Source of the DNA: Caballeronia concitans
GTDB lineage: Bacteria > Pseudomonadota > Gammaproteobacteria > Burkholderiales > Burkholderiaceae
Direction: 5' to 3'
Assembly (NCBI RefSeq): GCF_001544615.1
Contig: NZ_FCNV02000002.1
Span: 707,934 to 771,933, forward strand
Length of the DNA: 64,000 nt
The position numbers were made by a program, and so were the translations under genes. How positions within the stretch are numbered: the first letter of the stretch is position 1; every line of letters starts with the position of its first letter. Of the stretch, positions 34,750 through 44,524 are shown one piece after another. The notes below the pieces were generated by a model. The model searched no databases, was not told the DNA's origin, and saw nothing but the letters and a program-made list of their open reading frames with translations.

Positions 34750-37700
34750 ATGAACGACACCACTTGCCTTCGGACCCGCAGGCATCGCCGCGAATGGGAA
34801 CGCGCGATCCGGCGTTTCGCGAAACGCGCCGCGCGTCATGCGGGCGCCGAGCTGAAGGCGTCGGCGCTGTTGCCGCTCCTCGTGCTCGTCGCCGCGCCGG
34901 GCGCGTTCGCGCTGCCGGTCGGCGAGCAGGTGCAGGCGGGCAACGTCGCGATCAACCGGCCGAGCGCCACCGCGATGACCATCACGCAAGGCTCGCAGAA
35001 GGGCATCGTCAACTGGAACGGATTCTCGATTCAGGGCAACGAGCGCGTGGACATTTCGCAGCCGTCGGCGCAGGCGGTGCTGCTCAACCGCGTCGTGGGC
35101 AACGAGGCGAGCCGCATCGCCGGGCAGCTCAACGCGAACGGGCAGGTGTTCCTCGTGAACCCGGCGGGCGTGATGTTCGCGCGCGGAGCGTCGGTGAACG
35201 TGGGATCGCTCGTCGCCTCGACGCTCGGCATTTCCGACGACGCGTTCCTCGCCGGCAAATACCGCTTCACGCAGGGCGGCGCGGCGGGCAGGAACGTGTC
35301 GATCGAACCGGGCGCGGCGATCACGGCGTCGACGGGCGGCGCGGTCGCGCTGCTGGGCGCGCAGGTGGACAACAGCGGCCACGTCAGCGCGACGCTCGGC
35401 AAGATCGCGATGGGCGCGGGCAGCGACATCACGCTCGACTTCGCGGGCGACGGCCTCACGATGCTGAAGGTCAACGACAAGGTCGCCAACGCGCTCGTGA
35501 ACAACGCGGGCGTGCTGGAAGCGGACGGCGGGCAGATCGTGATGTCGGTGCGCGCCGCCGACGAAGCCGCCGCGAGCGTGCTCAACCAGACGGGCACGGT
35601 GCGGGCGAGAAGCGTGGAGGCGCGCAACGGGCGCATCGTGCTCGACGGCGGCACGTCGGGCGTGACGGAGATCGCGGGCAGTCTCGACGCCAGCGCGCCG
35701 AACGGCGGCACGGGCGGGCGCATCGACGTGACCGGGCACGATGTCGCGCTGATGGACGGCGCGCGCATCGACGCGAGCGGCGCACAAGGCGGCGGACGCG
35801 TGCGCGTGGGCGGCGGCGCGGCGGGCAGGGAGGCGGACATCGCGAACGCGGACGGCCTGTGGATGAGCCCGAATGCCCACGTACTCGCCGATGCCCTCGC
35901 CGCCGGCGATGGCGGCAACGTCGTGATGTACGCGACGCAGGCGGCGCGCGTCTACGGCGAACTGTCGGCACGGGGCGGGGCGGGCGGCGGCAACGGTGGG
36001 CGCGTGGAGACGTCCGGCGGCTATCTGGAGACGAATGGCAGTCAGATTCACGTCGATGCCCCGATGGGCCGCGGCGGCGAATGGCTGCTGGACCCGGCGA
36101 GCCTGCTGATCGTGAGCACGCAGCCAAGCACGCTCGGCACGGCGGTATCCGCGCTCGATACGGGCGCGAACCGTGTCACCTTTTCACCCGGCGCGACCGA
36201 TAGCAGCGTGCTTGCGCAAGACATCAGCAATCAGCTCAACAGCGGCAGTTCGGTCACGCTTTCGACGAGCAACGGCGGCACGGGCGCATTCAACGGCGAC
36301 ATCACGATGCTGGGCGGCACGAGCATCACGAAAACCGGACCCGCTGCCGCCAACGACGCCACGCTCACGATGAGCGCCAACGGCTCGATCACGCTGCTCG
36401 GGACCATCGGCGGGGCGTCGGTGGCGCAGGAGGGGATTCCGAGCGCGCCGCCGAACGGAAGGCTGAACGTCGTGCTCGACGCCAACACGGGCGGCGCAGC
36501 GGCGGGCGCGAGCCGCATCGTGCTGTCGGGGGCGTCGATCAGCACGAACGGCGGCTTTCTGACCATCGGCGTGCCGCAGGCGCAGGCCGGCACGCCTGCC
36601 GCCGCGACGAGCTTCGACGGCGCGGCGGTCGGCATCGCAAATTCGCTGATCGACACACGCGTGCCGCAAGGGCCGGGCGGTCTCGCGAGCGGTTCCATCA
36701 CCATCAACGGACAAGGCGCGCTGACCATTCCGAACACGAGCTTCGGCATCAGCGACACGTTCCTCGGCTTTCCCACGAGCACGCCGCTCGCGGCGGTCAA
36801 CATGCTGAATTCGTCGCTCGCCACGTCCGTCAGCGATATCTCCGTCAGCGGGCAAGCGGGGAATGCGTCGCCGGTTGCGCTGGGCGGCGTGTCGATGAGC
36901 GGCGCGACGCAGCTCAGCACGACGAGCGGAAACATCGACATTCGCGGCGTCGCGCAAGTGGTGCCGACCGTGTCGACGGGGCTCTCGACGGGCGTGTCGG
37001 GCATCGGCGTCGCGCTCATCCCGACGACGGGCAGCACCGTGCAGGCGCCGAGCCTCGTCACGCAGTCGGGCGCGATCAGCATCGACGGCACCGCGCCGGA
37101 CGTGACGGCATCGACTTCGGTGTCGGGCGCGGGCGTGGGGATCGAAGGCGCGACCATCAGCACCGCGACCGGCGATGTGTCGGTCACGGGCCGCGCGCCT
37201 GCTTATTCCACCAACGTGCTGGCGGGCAGCAGCCGCGTAGATGGCGTGGACCTCGCCGGCACGCGCCTCGCAGCGGGCGGGCGCATGCTCGTGCAAGGCA
37301 CGGTGCAGCCCGCGCCGGGCGTGCCTGTCGGCGTGCCGGGAACGGGCGTTTCGGTGACCGGCAACGCGAACGCACCGACGGCGATCACATCGGCCAACGC
37401 GGACATACGCATCTTCGGCGGCGGCAACGCGCTGCCGGGCGTGTCGATGCAAGGCGATATCGGCGGCGGCAACGTGCGGCGGGTGGATGTCCGTACGACC
37501 AACGGCGATATCGACATTCGCGGCTACACGACGAATCAGCCCGACGACGGCGTGGTCTTCCCCGGCGTGCAGATCAGCGATGCGTCCGTGACCGCGCAGG
37601 GCAACGGCCGTCTGCTGTCGATCACCGGGCAGACGCCCAGCACGTCACCGGCCATCGCGCTCAACAACTCGGTGATTTCGGCGGGACGCGACCCGGACGC

Positions 37701-40700
37701 CTACGAGACTTTCGACACGGGCGGCACGCTCGTGCTGCGCGCCACGAGCGGGACGAACGCGGCCGCGCCCATCACGATCACGACGGCGCTCTCGACGGTG
37801 TCGCCGTCGCTGTTCGCGCCGGGCGGCAATCTCGTGTTCGTGCCGGGCGGCCTCGCGCCGGACACGTTCGATCTCGTCGCGCAGAACGCCACGCCGATCA
37901 ACGTCGGCGGGACCGCCAGCGGATTCACCATCACGCCCACGGTGCTCGGCCAGATTTCGCCGAACGTGCTGAACGTGCTCGCCGGATCGTCCACGCATAC
38001 GGGGCCGATCGCGCTGAACATCGAGAATCCCGCGCCGAGCGCGCAGTCGCTGACGCTCGCGAACGGCGGCGCGGGCAGCGAGGGCATCACGCTGCCCGTC
38101 GGCTTTTCCGGCAATACGCTGACCTTGCAGTCGGCCGGAACGGTGACGGAAGGCGGCGCGGGCATCCGGGCATCGGCGCTCAATCTCGTCGGGTTCGGCG
38201 CGTTCAGTTTGACGGGCGCGCCGAACAGCGTCGGGTCGCTCAGCTTCTCCGGCACGCGCGACGTGACGATGACGAATGCGGGCGACATCTCCATCGCCAA
38301 TCCCACGGGCGTGACGTTCGATAACGCGACCGGGCGCGTCGTGCCGCCGACGACGGGCGTGGTCCCGACGCTCGCGGGTAGTCTCGATCTGCGCACGACC
38401 GCGGGCGTCGCAGGCACCCCGGGCGACATTTTCGTGCCGGTGCCGATCGTCGAAACCGCGAGCGGCGCTTCGACGATCGCGTTTCATTCGAACGGCGTGC
38501 TGCACTTGCAGAACGACATCACGTCCACGGCCGGTCCGCTCGATATCGTCGCGGATGCGCGCAACGCGATCATCGCGCTCGGCAATGCGGGCGAAGGCCC
38601 GGAGTACCGCATCCGCTTCGCGACGAACGGCGGCAGCGTCGCGATGGGCACGGCGAACGGCGGCACCACCGGCTTCGACGGCGCGACGGTGCAGGTCCAT
38701 TCGACGGACATCGACACGGGCGGCGGCAACGTCACGCTGCACGGCATCGCGCCGGCGCAGATTTCGACGGGCGACGGCGTGGCGTTCCCCGCGTTCGGCA
38801 CGGCGTACGGCGTCGATTTGAACGACGCGACGATCCGCTCCGGCACGGGCAGCATCGAAGTGGAAGGCCAGAGCCTGAACGCGGCGGCGAACCCGGGCGG
38901 CGGCGTGATCCTTCGCAACGCGGGCAACGCGGCGAGCGTGAATCCGGGGCCGACGCAGCTCGTCTCGCTGGCGACGGACTCGGCGAACCTGACCGATTCG
39001 GCGGGCGCCGCTGCGGTCCGTGTCTTCGGCGCGGCGAGCGGCGCGGGCAACAACGGCGTTGCGATGCTGGATGGCGCATCGGTGCAAGCGCCGAACGGAA
39101 CCGTCGATGTGCGCGGCCACGCGACCGGCGTGAATGGCGTGAATGGCGCGAATGCCGGCGGATACGGCGCGCTGCTGTGGTCCGGATCGATCGCGGCGGC
39201 GAACGTGCGCGTCACCGGCTCGACGGATTCGGCGACGCCCGGCTTAGGCATCGGCGCGGTGAACGTGCCGCCGAACGCGGGATTCGCGGCCCCGGCGTTC
39301 GGCATCGGCGCGGGCGCGTCGGGCGCGGTCATCCTGCGTTCGGCGAACGACGGCACGGACAGCAGCATCGCCGTGCGCGGCGCGCCCGCGCCCATCGCCG
39401 CGCCCGGCGGGACACTCGGCATCGCGCCGGCATCCGTCGATCCGTCGAGCTTCGCCGTGACCGCGCAGAACGACGTGCCGGTCACGCTCTTCGGCACGAG
39501 CGCGACACCGGGCCTTTCCATCGACGCGCAGAGCTATCAGGCGTTCTCGCCCGCCATCGCGACGCTCGTGCTCGGGTCGTCGACGCAGAACGGGCGCATC
39601 GTGGTCGAAGGCGCGTGCGCGGGCGGCGCGGGTTGCGCCGCGCGGCCCGCCGTCGCGACGAGCCTCACGCTGCAGAACACCGGCGCGAACAGTCAGGGCA
39701 TCGGTCTGCCGTCCGGCATCGCGCTGCCCGGCAAGACGCTCGCGCTCGATTCGTCCGGTGCCGTGACCGATCCGGGCGGCATCGCGGCGAAAACGCTGCT
39801 GCTCGCGGGCGGCGGCAACTTCGATCTCGTCGATGCGGGCAACCGTGTCGAATCGCTCGCGCTCGCGGGCGCGCACGACGTGCGGTTTTCGAATGCGGGC
39901 GGCTTCGTGATCGGCGCGGCGAACGCGAACGGACTCGATGGCGCGACCGGCAACGTCGCCCCGATCGGCGGACCGCCCGCGAGCGTGACCGGCGACCTGA
40001 CCGCCATCGCGGACACTGGCGCGATCGCGCTCGGCGTTCCCGGCGCGCCGACGCCGCTCAGTGCGGGCGGCAGCATCGATCTCGTGATGCAGCAAGCCAT
40101 CTTCCAGAACGATGCGGGCGGCACGCTGAACGCGGGCAACGCGTGGCGCATATGGGCGCGCTCGCGCAGCGACGAGCGGCGCAACGGCGTGGAACCCGGC
40201 GGCACGCTGCCGAACTTCTACGGCTGCCTCTACGGCGGCGTTTGCAGCTGGAACGGGCTGCCGTCGCAGGACGTCGTGCCGGCGAGCGGCAATCACTTCG
40301 TGTACGCGGACCGGCCCGTCGCGCGGGTCGTCATCGGCGATCAGGCGCGCGTCGAAGGCACGCCGAACGGCCCGTTCACCTTCGACGTGACCGGGCTGCT
40401 CGGCGGCGATCAGCGCGGCTCGGCGATCGTCGGCGACGTGACCGGCACGTCCGCGACGACGAATTCGCCGCCCGGCCGCTATGCGATCAACGGCGCGTTC
40501 TCGTCGCCTGTGGGCTACGAGGTGGTCGTCGTGCCGGGCACGCTTATCGTCACGCCGATGGAGTTTCAGGGCGCGGTCTTCAATCGCAGCGGCCTGCAGC
40601 CGCTTTTCACGGCGCAGGAGCAGAGCTTCGTCTACGAAAGCAATCTGGGCGGCGTGAACATTTGCGTCGGCACGAACGAGCCGGTCCTCGCGCTGCAACA

Positions 40701-40812
40701 GTCCGAAGGTCCGGCCGACACGCTCGCGGCGGAATGGAAGCGCGTGCGCTCGCGGCCGAATCTCAACAACTGCCTCGTGGTGAACGGGCAGCACGGCTGC
40801 GGCGAGTTCTGA
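34750..40812 (+). CDS. Large TpsA exoprotein (filamentous haemagglutinin-type beta-helix)
   Basis: 2020 residues. An extended signal peptide ends near PGAFALPVG (about 55), followed by the TPS domain with SQKGIVNWNGFSIQGNERVDI and secretion motif NPAGVMF at 137-143. The rest is a long Gly/Ala/Thr/Asn-rich beta-helix with many short repeats. Near the C terminus, a segment (YADRPVARVVIGDQARV to VVVPGTLIVTP) looks like an MBG-type adhesin domain, followed by a short Cys-containing tail. No CDI toxin tail is visible. It is likely a surface or secreted adhesin, exported by the preceding TpsB. An AGGAG ribosome site precedes the ATG; tssA starts 12 bases after its stop. Confidence 0.92.
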   Translation: MNDTTCLRTRRHRREWERAIRRFAKRAARHAGAELKASALLPLLVLVAAPGAFALPVGEQVQAGNVAINRPSATAMTITQGSQKGIVNWNGFSIQGNERVDISQPSAQAVLLNRVVGNEASRIAGQLNANGQVFLVNPAGVMFARGASVNVGSLVASTLGISDDAFLAGKYRFTQGGAAGRNVSIEPGAAITASTGGAVALLGAQVDNSGHVSATLGKIAMGAGSDITLDFAGDGLTMLKVNDKVANALVNNAGVLEADGGQIVMSVRAADEAAASVLNQTGTVRARSVEARNGRIVLDGGTSGVTEIAGSLDASAPNGGTGGRIDVTGHDVALMDGARIDASGAQGGGRVRVGGGAAGREADIANADGLWMSPNAHVLADALAAGDGGNVVMYATQAARVYGELSARGGAGGGNGGRVETSGGYLETNGSQIHVDAPMGRGGEWLLDPASLLIVSTQPSTLGTAVSALDTGANRVTFSPGATDSSVLAQDISNQLNSGSSVTLSTSNGGTGAFNGDITMLGGTSITKTGPAAANDATLTMSANGSITLLGTIGGASVAQEGIPSAPPNGRLNVVLDANTGGAAAGASRIVLSGASISTNGGFLTIGVPQAQAGTPAAATSFDGAAVGIANSLIDTRVPQGPGGLASGSITINGQGALTIPNTSFGISDTFLGFPTSTPLAAVNMLNSSLATSVSDISVSGQAGNASPVALGGVSMSGATQLSTTSGNIDIRGVAQVVPTVSTGLSTGVSGIGVALIPTTGSTVQAPSLVTQSGAISIDGTAPDVTASTSVSGAGVGIEGATISTATGDVSVTGRAPAYSTNVLAGSSRVDGVDLAGTRLAAGGRMLVQGTVQPAPGVPVGVPGTGVSVTGNANAPTAITSANADIRIFGGGNALPGVSMQGDIGGGNVRRVDVRTTNGDIDIRGYTTNQPDDGVVFPGVQISDASVTAQGNGRLLSITGQTPSTSPAIALNNSVISAGRDPDAYETFDTGGTLVLRATSGTNAAAPITITTALSTVSPSLFAPGGNLVFVPGGLAPDTFDLVAQNATPINVGGTASGFTITPTVLGQISPNVLNVLAGSSTHTGPIALNIENPAPSAQSLTLANGGAGSEGITLPVGFSGNTLTLQSAGTVTEGGAGIRASALNLVGFGAFSLTGAPNSVGSLSFSGTRDVTMTNAGDISIANPTGVTFDNATGRVVPPTTGVVPTLAGSLDLRTTAGVAGTPGDIFVPVPIVETASGASTIAFHSNGVLHLQNDITSTAGPLDIVADARNAIIALGNAGEGPEYRIRFATNGGSVAMGTANGGTTGFDGATVQVHSTDIDTGGGNVTLHGIAPAQISTGDGVAFPAFGTAYGVDLNDATIRSGTGSIEVEGQSLNAAANPGGGVILRNAGNAASVNPGPTQLVSLATDSANLTDSAGAAAVRVFGAASGAGNNGVAMLDGASVQAPNGTVDVRGHATGVNGVNGANAGGYGALLWSGSIAAANVRVTGSTDSATPGLGIGAVNVPPNAGFAAPAFGIGAGASGAVILRSANDGTDSSIAVRGAPAPIAAPGGTLGIAPASVDPSSFAVTAQNDVPVTLFGTSATPGLSIDAQSYQAFSPAIATLVLGSSTQNGRIVVEGACAGGAGCAARPAVATSLTLQNTGANSQGIGLPSGIALPGKTLALDSSGAVTDPGGIAAKTLLLAGGGNFDLVDAGNRVESLALAGAHDVRFSNAGGFVIGAANANGLDGATGNVAPIGGPPASVTGDLTAIADTGAIALGVPGAPTPLSAGGSIDLVMQQAIFQNDAGGTLNAGNAWRIWARSRSDERRNGVEPGGTLPNFYGCLYGGVCSWNGLPSQDVVPASGNHFVYADRPVARVVIGDQARVEGTPNGPFTFDVTGLLGGDQRGSAIVGDVTGTSATTNSPPGRYAINGAFSSPVGYEVVVVPGTLIVTPMEFQGAVFNRSGLQPLFTAQEQSFVYESNLGGVNICVGTNEPVLALQQSEGPADTLAAEWKRVRSRPNLNNCLVVNGQHGCGEF

Positions 40813-40824
40813 AGAGGAGCCGGC

Positions 40825-41850
40825 ATGATCGACGTCGAACCGCTGCTCGCGCCGACCGCGACCGATCCGCCCGCGGGCATCGACCTGGAATACGACGCGG
40901 CGTTTCTCGCGTTCGAAGCGCTCGCGCGCGAGCATCCCACGCGTCAGTTCGATACCCCCGCCGAGCCGCCGCCCTGGAACGACGTGCTCGAACAGGCGGA
41001 AGCGCTGCTCGCCCTCTCGAAGGACGTGCGCGTGGCGGTGGCGTGGACGCGCGCGGCGTCGCATGTGCATGGGCTGGCGGGTTTCATCGCGGGCATGCGC
41101 TTGCTGACCGGGCTTATCGAGCGTTACTGGGACGGGCTTTATCCGCCGCTCGATCCGGACGAAGCCGGCGACGGCGGCGATGCCGCGCTGCGCATCAACG
41201 CGCTCGCGCCGCTCGCGGATGCGTACACGCCGTTCGCCGAAGCCGAAACGCTGCTGCACGATCTGCGCGAATGCGAGGTGTGTCGTGTGCACGGCGAGCG
41301 CCTGACGGTGCGCGACATGCTGGTCGCGCAGGGACGGCTCGCGCCGCAGGAAGGCGCGAGCGCCGCGAGCCTGCCGCGCGTGGAAGGCATGCTCGCCGAT
41401 GCCCTCGCGCACGATCCCGCCCTGCGCGCCGATGCGCTCGATCTGCCGCGTGCGGTGGAGGCGCTGGCGGCGTGCATCGGCGGGAAGCTGGGCGCGGCCC
41501 GCGCGCCGTCGATGAGCGCGTTGACGACGACCGCGCGCTACATCGCCGCGCCGTTTCGTTCAATGACGCCCGTCGATGTTCCGCACGAAACAGCCGAAGC
41601 GGAAGAACCCGCGCCGCCGATGCATCGCGGTGTCGCGCGTTCCGGCGAGATTGCATCGCGCGAAGCGGCCATCGCCGCGCTCGATGCGGTCTGCGCGTTC
41701 CTCGAACGCACCGAGCCGACGAGTCCCGCGCCGCTCTTGATTCGACGCGCGCGCGGGCTGATCGGCAAGGACTTTCTCGCGGTGATGCAGGACCTCGCGC
41801 CCGACAGCCTCGCGCAGATTCATCTGATCGCGGGCACGCGGCCCGAGTGA
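40825..41850 (+). CDS. tssA: T6SS protein TssA (ImpA N-terminal domain)
   Basis: 341 residues. The ImpA_N signature is clear: PAGIDLEYDAAFLAFEALAR, then DVLEQAEALLALSKDVRVAVAWTRA and LIERYWDGLYPPLDPDE. The C-terminal part (RRARGLIGKDFLAVMQDLAPDSL) is typical of shorter TssA proteins. TssA docks at the baseplate and guides sheath polymerisation. A GAAGAGGAG ribosome site precedes the ATG. It starts 12 bases after the large tpsA stop, so it may be co-transcribed with the CHAT-TPS cassette. Confidence 0.93.
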   Translation: MIDVEPLLAPTATDPPAGIDLEYDAAFLAFEALAREHPTRQFDTPAEPPPWNDVLEQAEALLALSKDVRVAVAWTRAASHVHGLAGFIAGMRLLTGLIERYWDGLYPPLDPDEAGDGGDAALRINALAPLADAYTPFAEAETLLHDLRECEVCRVHGERLTVRDMLVAQGRLAPQEGASAASLPRVEGMLADALAHDPALRADALDLPRAVEALAACIGGKLGAARAPSMSALTTTARYIAAPFRSMTPVDVPHETAEAEEPAPPMHRGVARSGEIASREAAIAALDAVCAFLERTEPTSPAPLLIRRARGLIGKDFLAVMQDLAPDSLAQIHLIAGTRPE

Positions 41851-41919
41851 CGGTTCGGTGACGCTTGAAATTGCCGCCGCGACGTTCGTCTACTGAGCAG
41901 CAAGCATGGAGAGAATGCG

Positions 41920-42387
41920 ATGAGCGGACGCGATTTCATCGAGCCTTTGACGATGCCGGTCGTCGAAGGCGCTCGCATCGGCGAGCTCGTGGGCTTCAGC
42001 GGCGAGGGCGCGCGTCCGCTCGTCGTGTACGCAGGGCAGCCGGGCGGCGCGGCGCTCGTCGCACGCACCGTCGCCGATGTGCGCGGCGCGCATATCGGGC
42101 GCGAAGTGCTGTTGATTTTCGAGGCGGGCGATCCGGCGCGGCCCGTCATCATCGGATGCCTTCAGGCGGATGAACCGTGGCCGCTCGACGAAGCGCCCGC
42201 GCAGGTCGAAGCGGACGCGGACGGGCAAAGGCTCGTGGTGACGGCGAAGGAAGAGATCGTGTTGCGCTGCGGGCAGGCGAGCATCACGCTCACGAAGGCG
42301 GGCAAGGTGCTGATACGCGGCACGTATGTGTCGAGCCGGTCGTCGGGCGTGAACCGCATCAAGGGCGGATCGGTGCAGCTCAATTGA
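41920..42387 (+). CDS. DUF6484-type T6SS accessory protein
   Basis: 155 residues. The N-terminal half is a small beta domain (LTMPVVEGARIGELVGFSG, VGREVLLIFE-like). The C-terminal half (VVTAKEEIVLRCGQASITLT, GKVLIRGTYVSSRSSGVNRI) resembles the gp5-like spike repeats of VgrG and the DUF6484 proteins found in T6SS cargo islands. It probably helps load the downstream PAAR-like effector onto the spike; that role is inferred from context. No signal peptide. Confidence 0.75.
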   Translation: MSGRDFIEPLTMPVVEGARIGELVGFSGEGARPLVVYAGQPGGAALVARTVADVRGAHIGREVLLIFEAGDPARPVIIGCLQADEPWPLDEAPAQVEADADGQRLVVTAKEEIVLRCGQASITLTKAGKVLIRGTYVSSRSSGVNRIKGGSVQLN

Positions 42388-42398
42388 CGCCTGCGAAG

Positions 42399-43499
42399 AT
42401 GGAACTGATCAACGCCACCCGCATGATCGCGGGCTACACGATGGGCACCGAGCCGAGCGGGCGCGAGTCGCTCGTGGTCGTCGTCAAGGGCACGTTTCGC
42501 CTGCCCGCGCCGGGCGAAGCGGTGCGTCTCGCCGATGAACAGGCGCCGCTCGTCATGGCCGATACCTTCACCGGCGAGCCGGGATTTTCCGCGCCGTACT
42601 ACGAGGTGGACTACGCGCCGCACAAGCCGCGCTGCGACGTGCTGCTGCTCGGCTGCGCGCACGCGCCGGGCGGACGTCCCGCGACGCGCGTGCCGGTGGC
42701 CTTGCGCGTGGGCAACATGGTGAAGCAGTTCGCGGTGGTGGGCGATCGTGTGTGGCAGGCGGGCGCGACGCGCATCGAGCCGAGCGCGCCGGTGCCGTTC
42801 GTATCGAAGCCGATTACCTACGATTGCGCGTTCGGCGGCATCGATCAGGAGCACGAAGATCCGATGCAGCATGCGGCGTTCATGGCGAATCCGGTCGGGC
42901 GCGGGTTCCGGCGGCATGTGCGGCGCGAATGGGTCGATGGGCGCTTGCTGCCGAATACCGAGGAGCTGGATCGGCCGGTGATGCGTCCGGACGAGGCGTA
43001 TCGGCCGATGTCGTTCGGGGTGCTCGGGCGCGGCTGGGACGCGCGGTATCGGCACGCGGGCACGTACGACGATGAATGGATGGAGAAGCACTTTCCGTTT
43101 CTGCCGCCGGATTTCGACGAGCGCTATTACCAGGCCGCGCCCGAGGATCAGCAATTGGTGAAGCCTGTGGGCGGTGCCGAAGTGACGCTGATCAACTTGA
43201 CTGCCGATGGAAGGCGCAGCTTCGCGCTGCCGGATTTCGAAGCGCCGGTGCTGGTGGTGCCGAAGCATGGCGAGCCGGAGGATTATCGGGCGGGCGTCGA
43301 TACGATCGTGTTCGAGCCGGAACTCGAGCGGTTCACGATGAGCTGGCGGGTACGCAGACCGCTCAGGAAGAACATGTTCGAGGTCGCGCGGGTGCTGGTG
43401 GGGCGGAAGGGGAGGGAGTGGTGGCGGGAGTGGGAAGCGGAGGCGTTTCCTGTTCCGATCGTGGCAATGCAGACCGATGCGCGCGGGGGAATGCGATGA
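42399..43499 (+). CDS. DUF2169 T6SS effector-adaptor protein
   Basis: 366 residues. Recognised by its opening (TMGTEPSGRESLVVVVKGTF), APYYEVDYAPHKPRCDVLLLG, the SKPITYDCAFGGID motif near residue 135 and the N-P-V-G-R-G-F motif. DUF2169 proteins are adaptors encoded beside PAAR/DUF4150 effectors and are needed to deliver them. It is coupled to the next gene by an ATGA overlap. Confidence 0.85.
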   Translation: MELINATRMIAGYTMGTEPSGRESLVVVVKGTFRLPAPGEAVRLADEQAPLVMADTFTGEPGFSAPYYEVDYAPHKPRCDVLLLGCAHAPGGRPATRVPVALRVGNMVKQFAVVGDRVWQAGATRIEPSAPVPFVSKPITYDCAFGGIDQEHEDPMQHAAFMANPVGRGFRRHVRREWVDGRLLPNTEELDRPVMRPDEAYRPMSFGVLGRGWDARYRHAGTYDDEWMEKHFPFLPPDFDERYYQAAPEDQQLVKPVGGAEVTLINLTADGRRSFALPDFEAPVLVVPKHGEPEDYRAGVDTIVFEPELERFTMSWRVRRPLRKNMFEVARVLVGRKGREWWREWEAEAFPVPIVAMQTDARGGMR

Positions 43500-44524
43500 A
43501 CGATCGCGCGGTCGGCATCCTCAGCACGGGACTCGTGACGAGCGCCGGATGGTCCGCGCCTGCGACGTGCGCCGCGATCCGCGCGAAGATCAGCAATGCG
43601 ACGGAATCGCCGTTCATCGATTGCCGAGGCGAATGGATCGTCGCGCATCAGGTGCCTTTCGGGAGTCCGTGGCGCGGCCGAACGAAGCTCGCATACATGG
43701 CCGCGATGGCGATCGGCGAATGTCTCGAAGGCGTGCCGAAGACGGAGTGGCGGAACACTCCGCTCCTGATGTGCGTGGCGGAAATGGATCGGCCCGGGCG
43801 CACGAGAGGCCTCGATGACACGCTCCCCGCACGAATCGCCGATGCGCTCGAAGCCGAATTCTCCTCCGCGTCGCGCGTGATTCCGTGGGGGCGCGTGAGT
43901 GTCGCTGTTGCAATGGAGGAGGCGCGCACGCTGTTGCATGAGGGGTGCTGCGAACACGTCGTGATCGCCGCCGCGGATAGTTTGCTGAACTGGAGGACGC
44001 TGCGCGCGTTCGAGGATCGCGAGCAGCTTCGAACGTCATCGAATTCGAACGGCTTCATCCCCGGCGAAGCGGGCGGCGCGGTGCTCGTAGGACGATGCCA
44101 TTCGACGCAGGGCCTCTCGTGCGTCGCGCTCGGCTTTGGCAAGGAGGACGCGCACATCCACAGCGAAATGCCGCTTCGCGCCGATGGCATGGCCGCCGCC
44201 GTGAAAATCGCGTTGAGCGACGCGAACCTCGACATCGTGGACTGCGATTTCCGTATCTGCGATTTGTCCGGCGAGCAATATTATTTCGACGAAGCATCGC
44301 TGACGGTCGCGCGATTGCTTCGCGCGCACAAGGAGACTTTCCCGCTCTGGCATCCCGCCGAATGCATGGGAGAAACCGGCGCGGTAGCGGGTATTGGCGT
44401 CATCGCGACGGCTCATTCGGCTTTCCAGAAGCGCTATGCGCCCGGAGCAAGGATTCTCGCGCACTTGAGCAATGATGCCGGTGAACGGGCGGCCATGATC
44501 TTTCACGCAGCGGTTGCGCAATGA
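43496..44524 (+). CDS. Thiolase-fold (beta-ketoacyl synthase-like) T6SS accessory protein, active site degenerate
   Basis: 342 residues. It has the overall pattern of a ketoacyl synthase: N-terminal GILSTGLVTSAGWSAPATCAAIRA, a central EHVVIAAADSLL and the clear motif FIPGEAGGAVLVGR, then MGETGAVAGIGVI near the C terminus. The nucleophilic Cys segment is replaced by GRVSVAVAMEEA, and both active-site His motifs are lost (GEQYYFDEA, and MGETGAVAG where GHTLGAAG is expected). It is therefore probably a structural or chaperone protein and not an enzyme. Such proteins occur with DUF2169 and DUF4150 genes in T6SS islands. ATGA overlaps at both ends couple it to its neighbours. Confidence 0.8.
   Translation: MNDRAVGILSTGLVTSAGWSAPATCAAIRAKISNATESPFIDCRGEWIVAHQVPFGSPWRGRTKLAYMAAMAIGECLEGVPKTEWRNTPLLMCVAEMDRPGRTRGLDDTLPARIADALEAEFSSASRVIPWGRVSVAVAMEEARTLLHEGCCEHVVIAAADSLLNWRTLRAFEDREQLRTSSNSNGFIPGEAGGAVLVGRCHSTQGLSCVALGFGKEDAHIHSEMPLRADGMAAAVKIALSDANLDIVDCDFRICDLSGEQYYFDEASLTVARLLRAHKETFPLWHPAECMGETGAVAGIGVIATAHSAFQKRYAPGARILAHLSNDAGERAAMIFHAAVAQ

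Noticed and set aside
34750-40812. Contact-dependent inhibition (CdiA) toxin
   Set aside because: No VENN motif, no toxin-like C-terminus, and no small immunity gene after it; tssA follows directly.
39244-41412. 722-codon minus-strand open frame
   Set aside because: Shadow of the large tpsA and tssA; no recognisable protein pattern.
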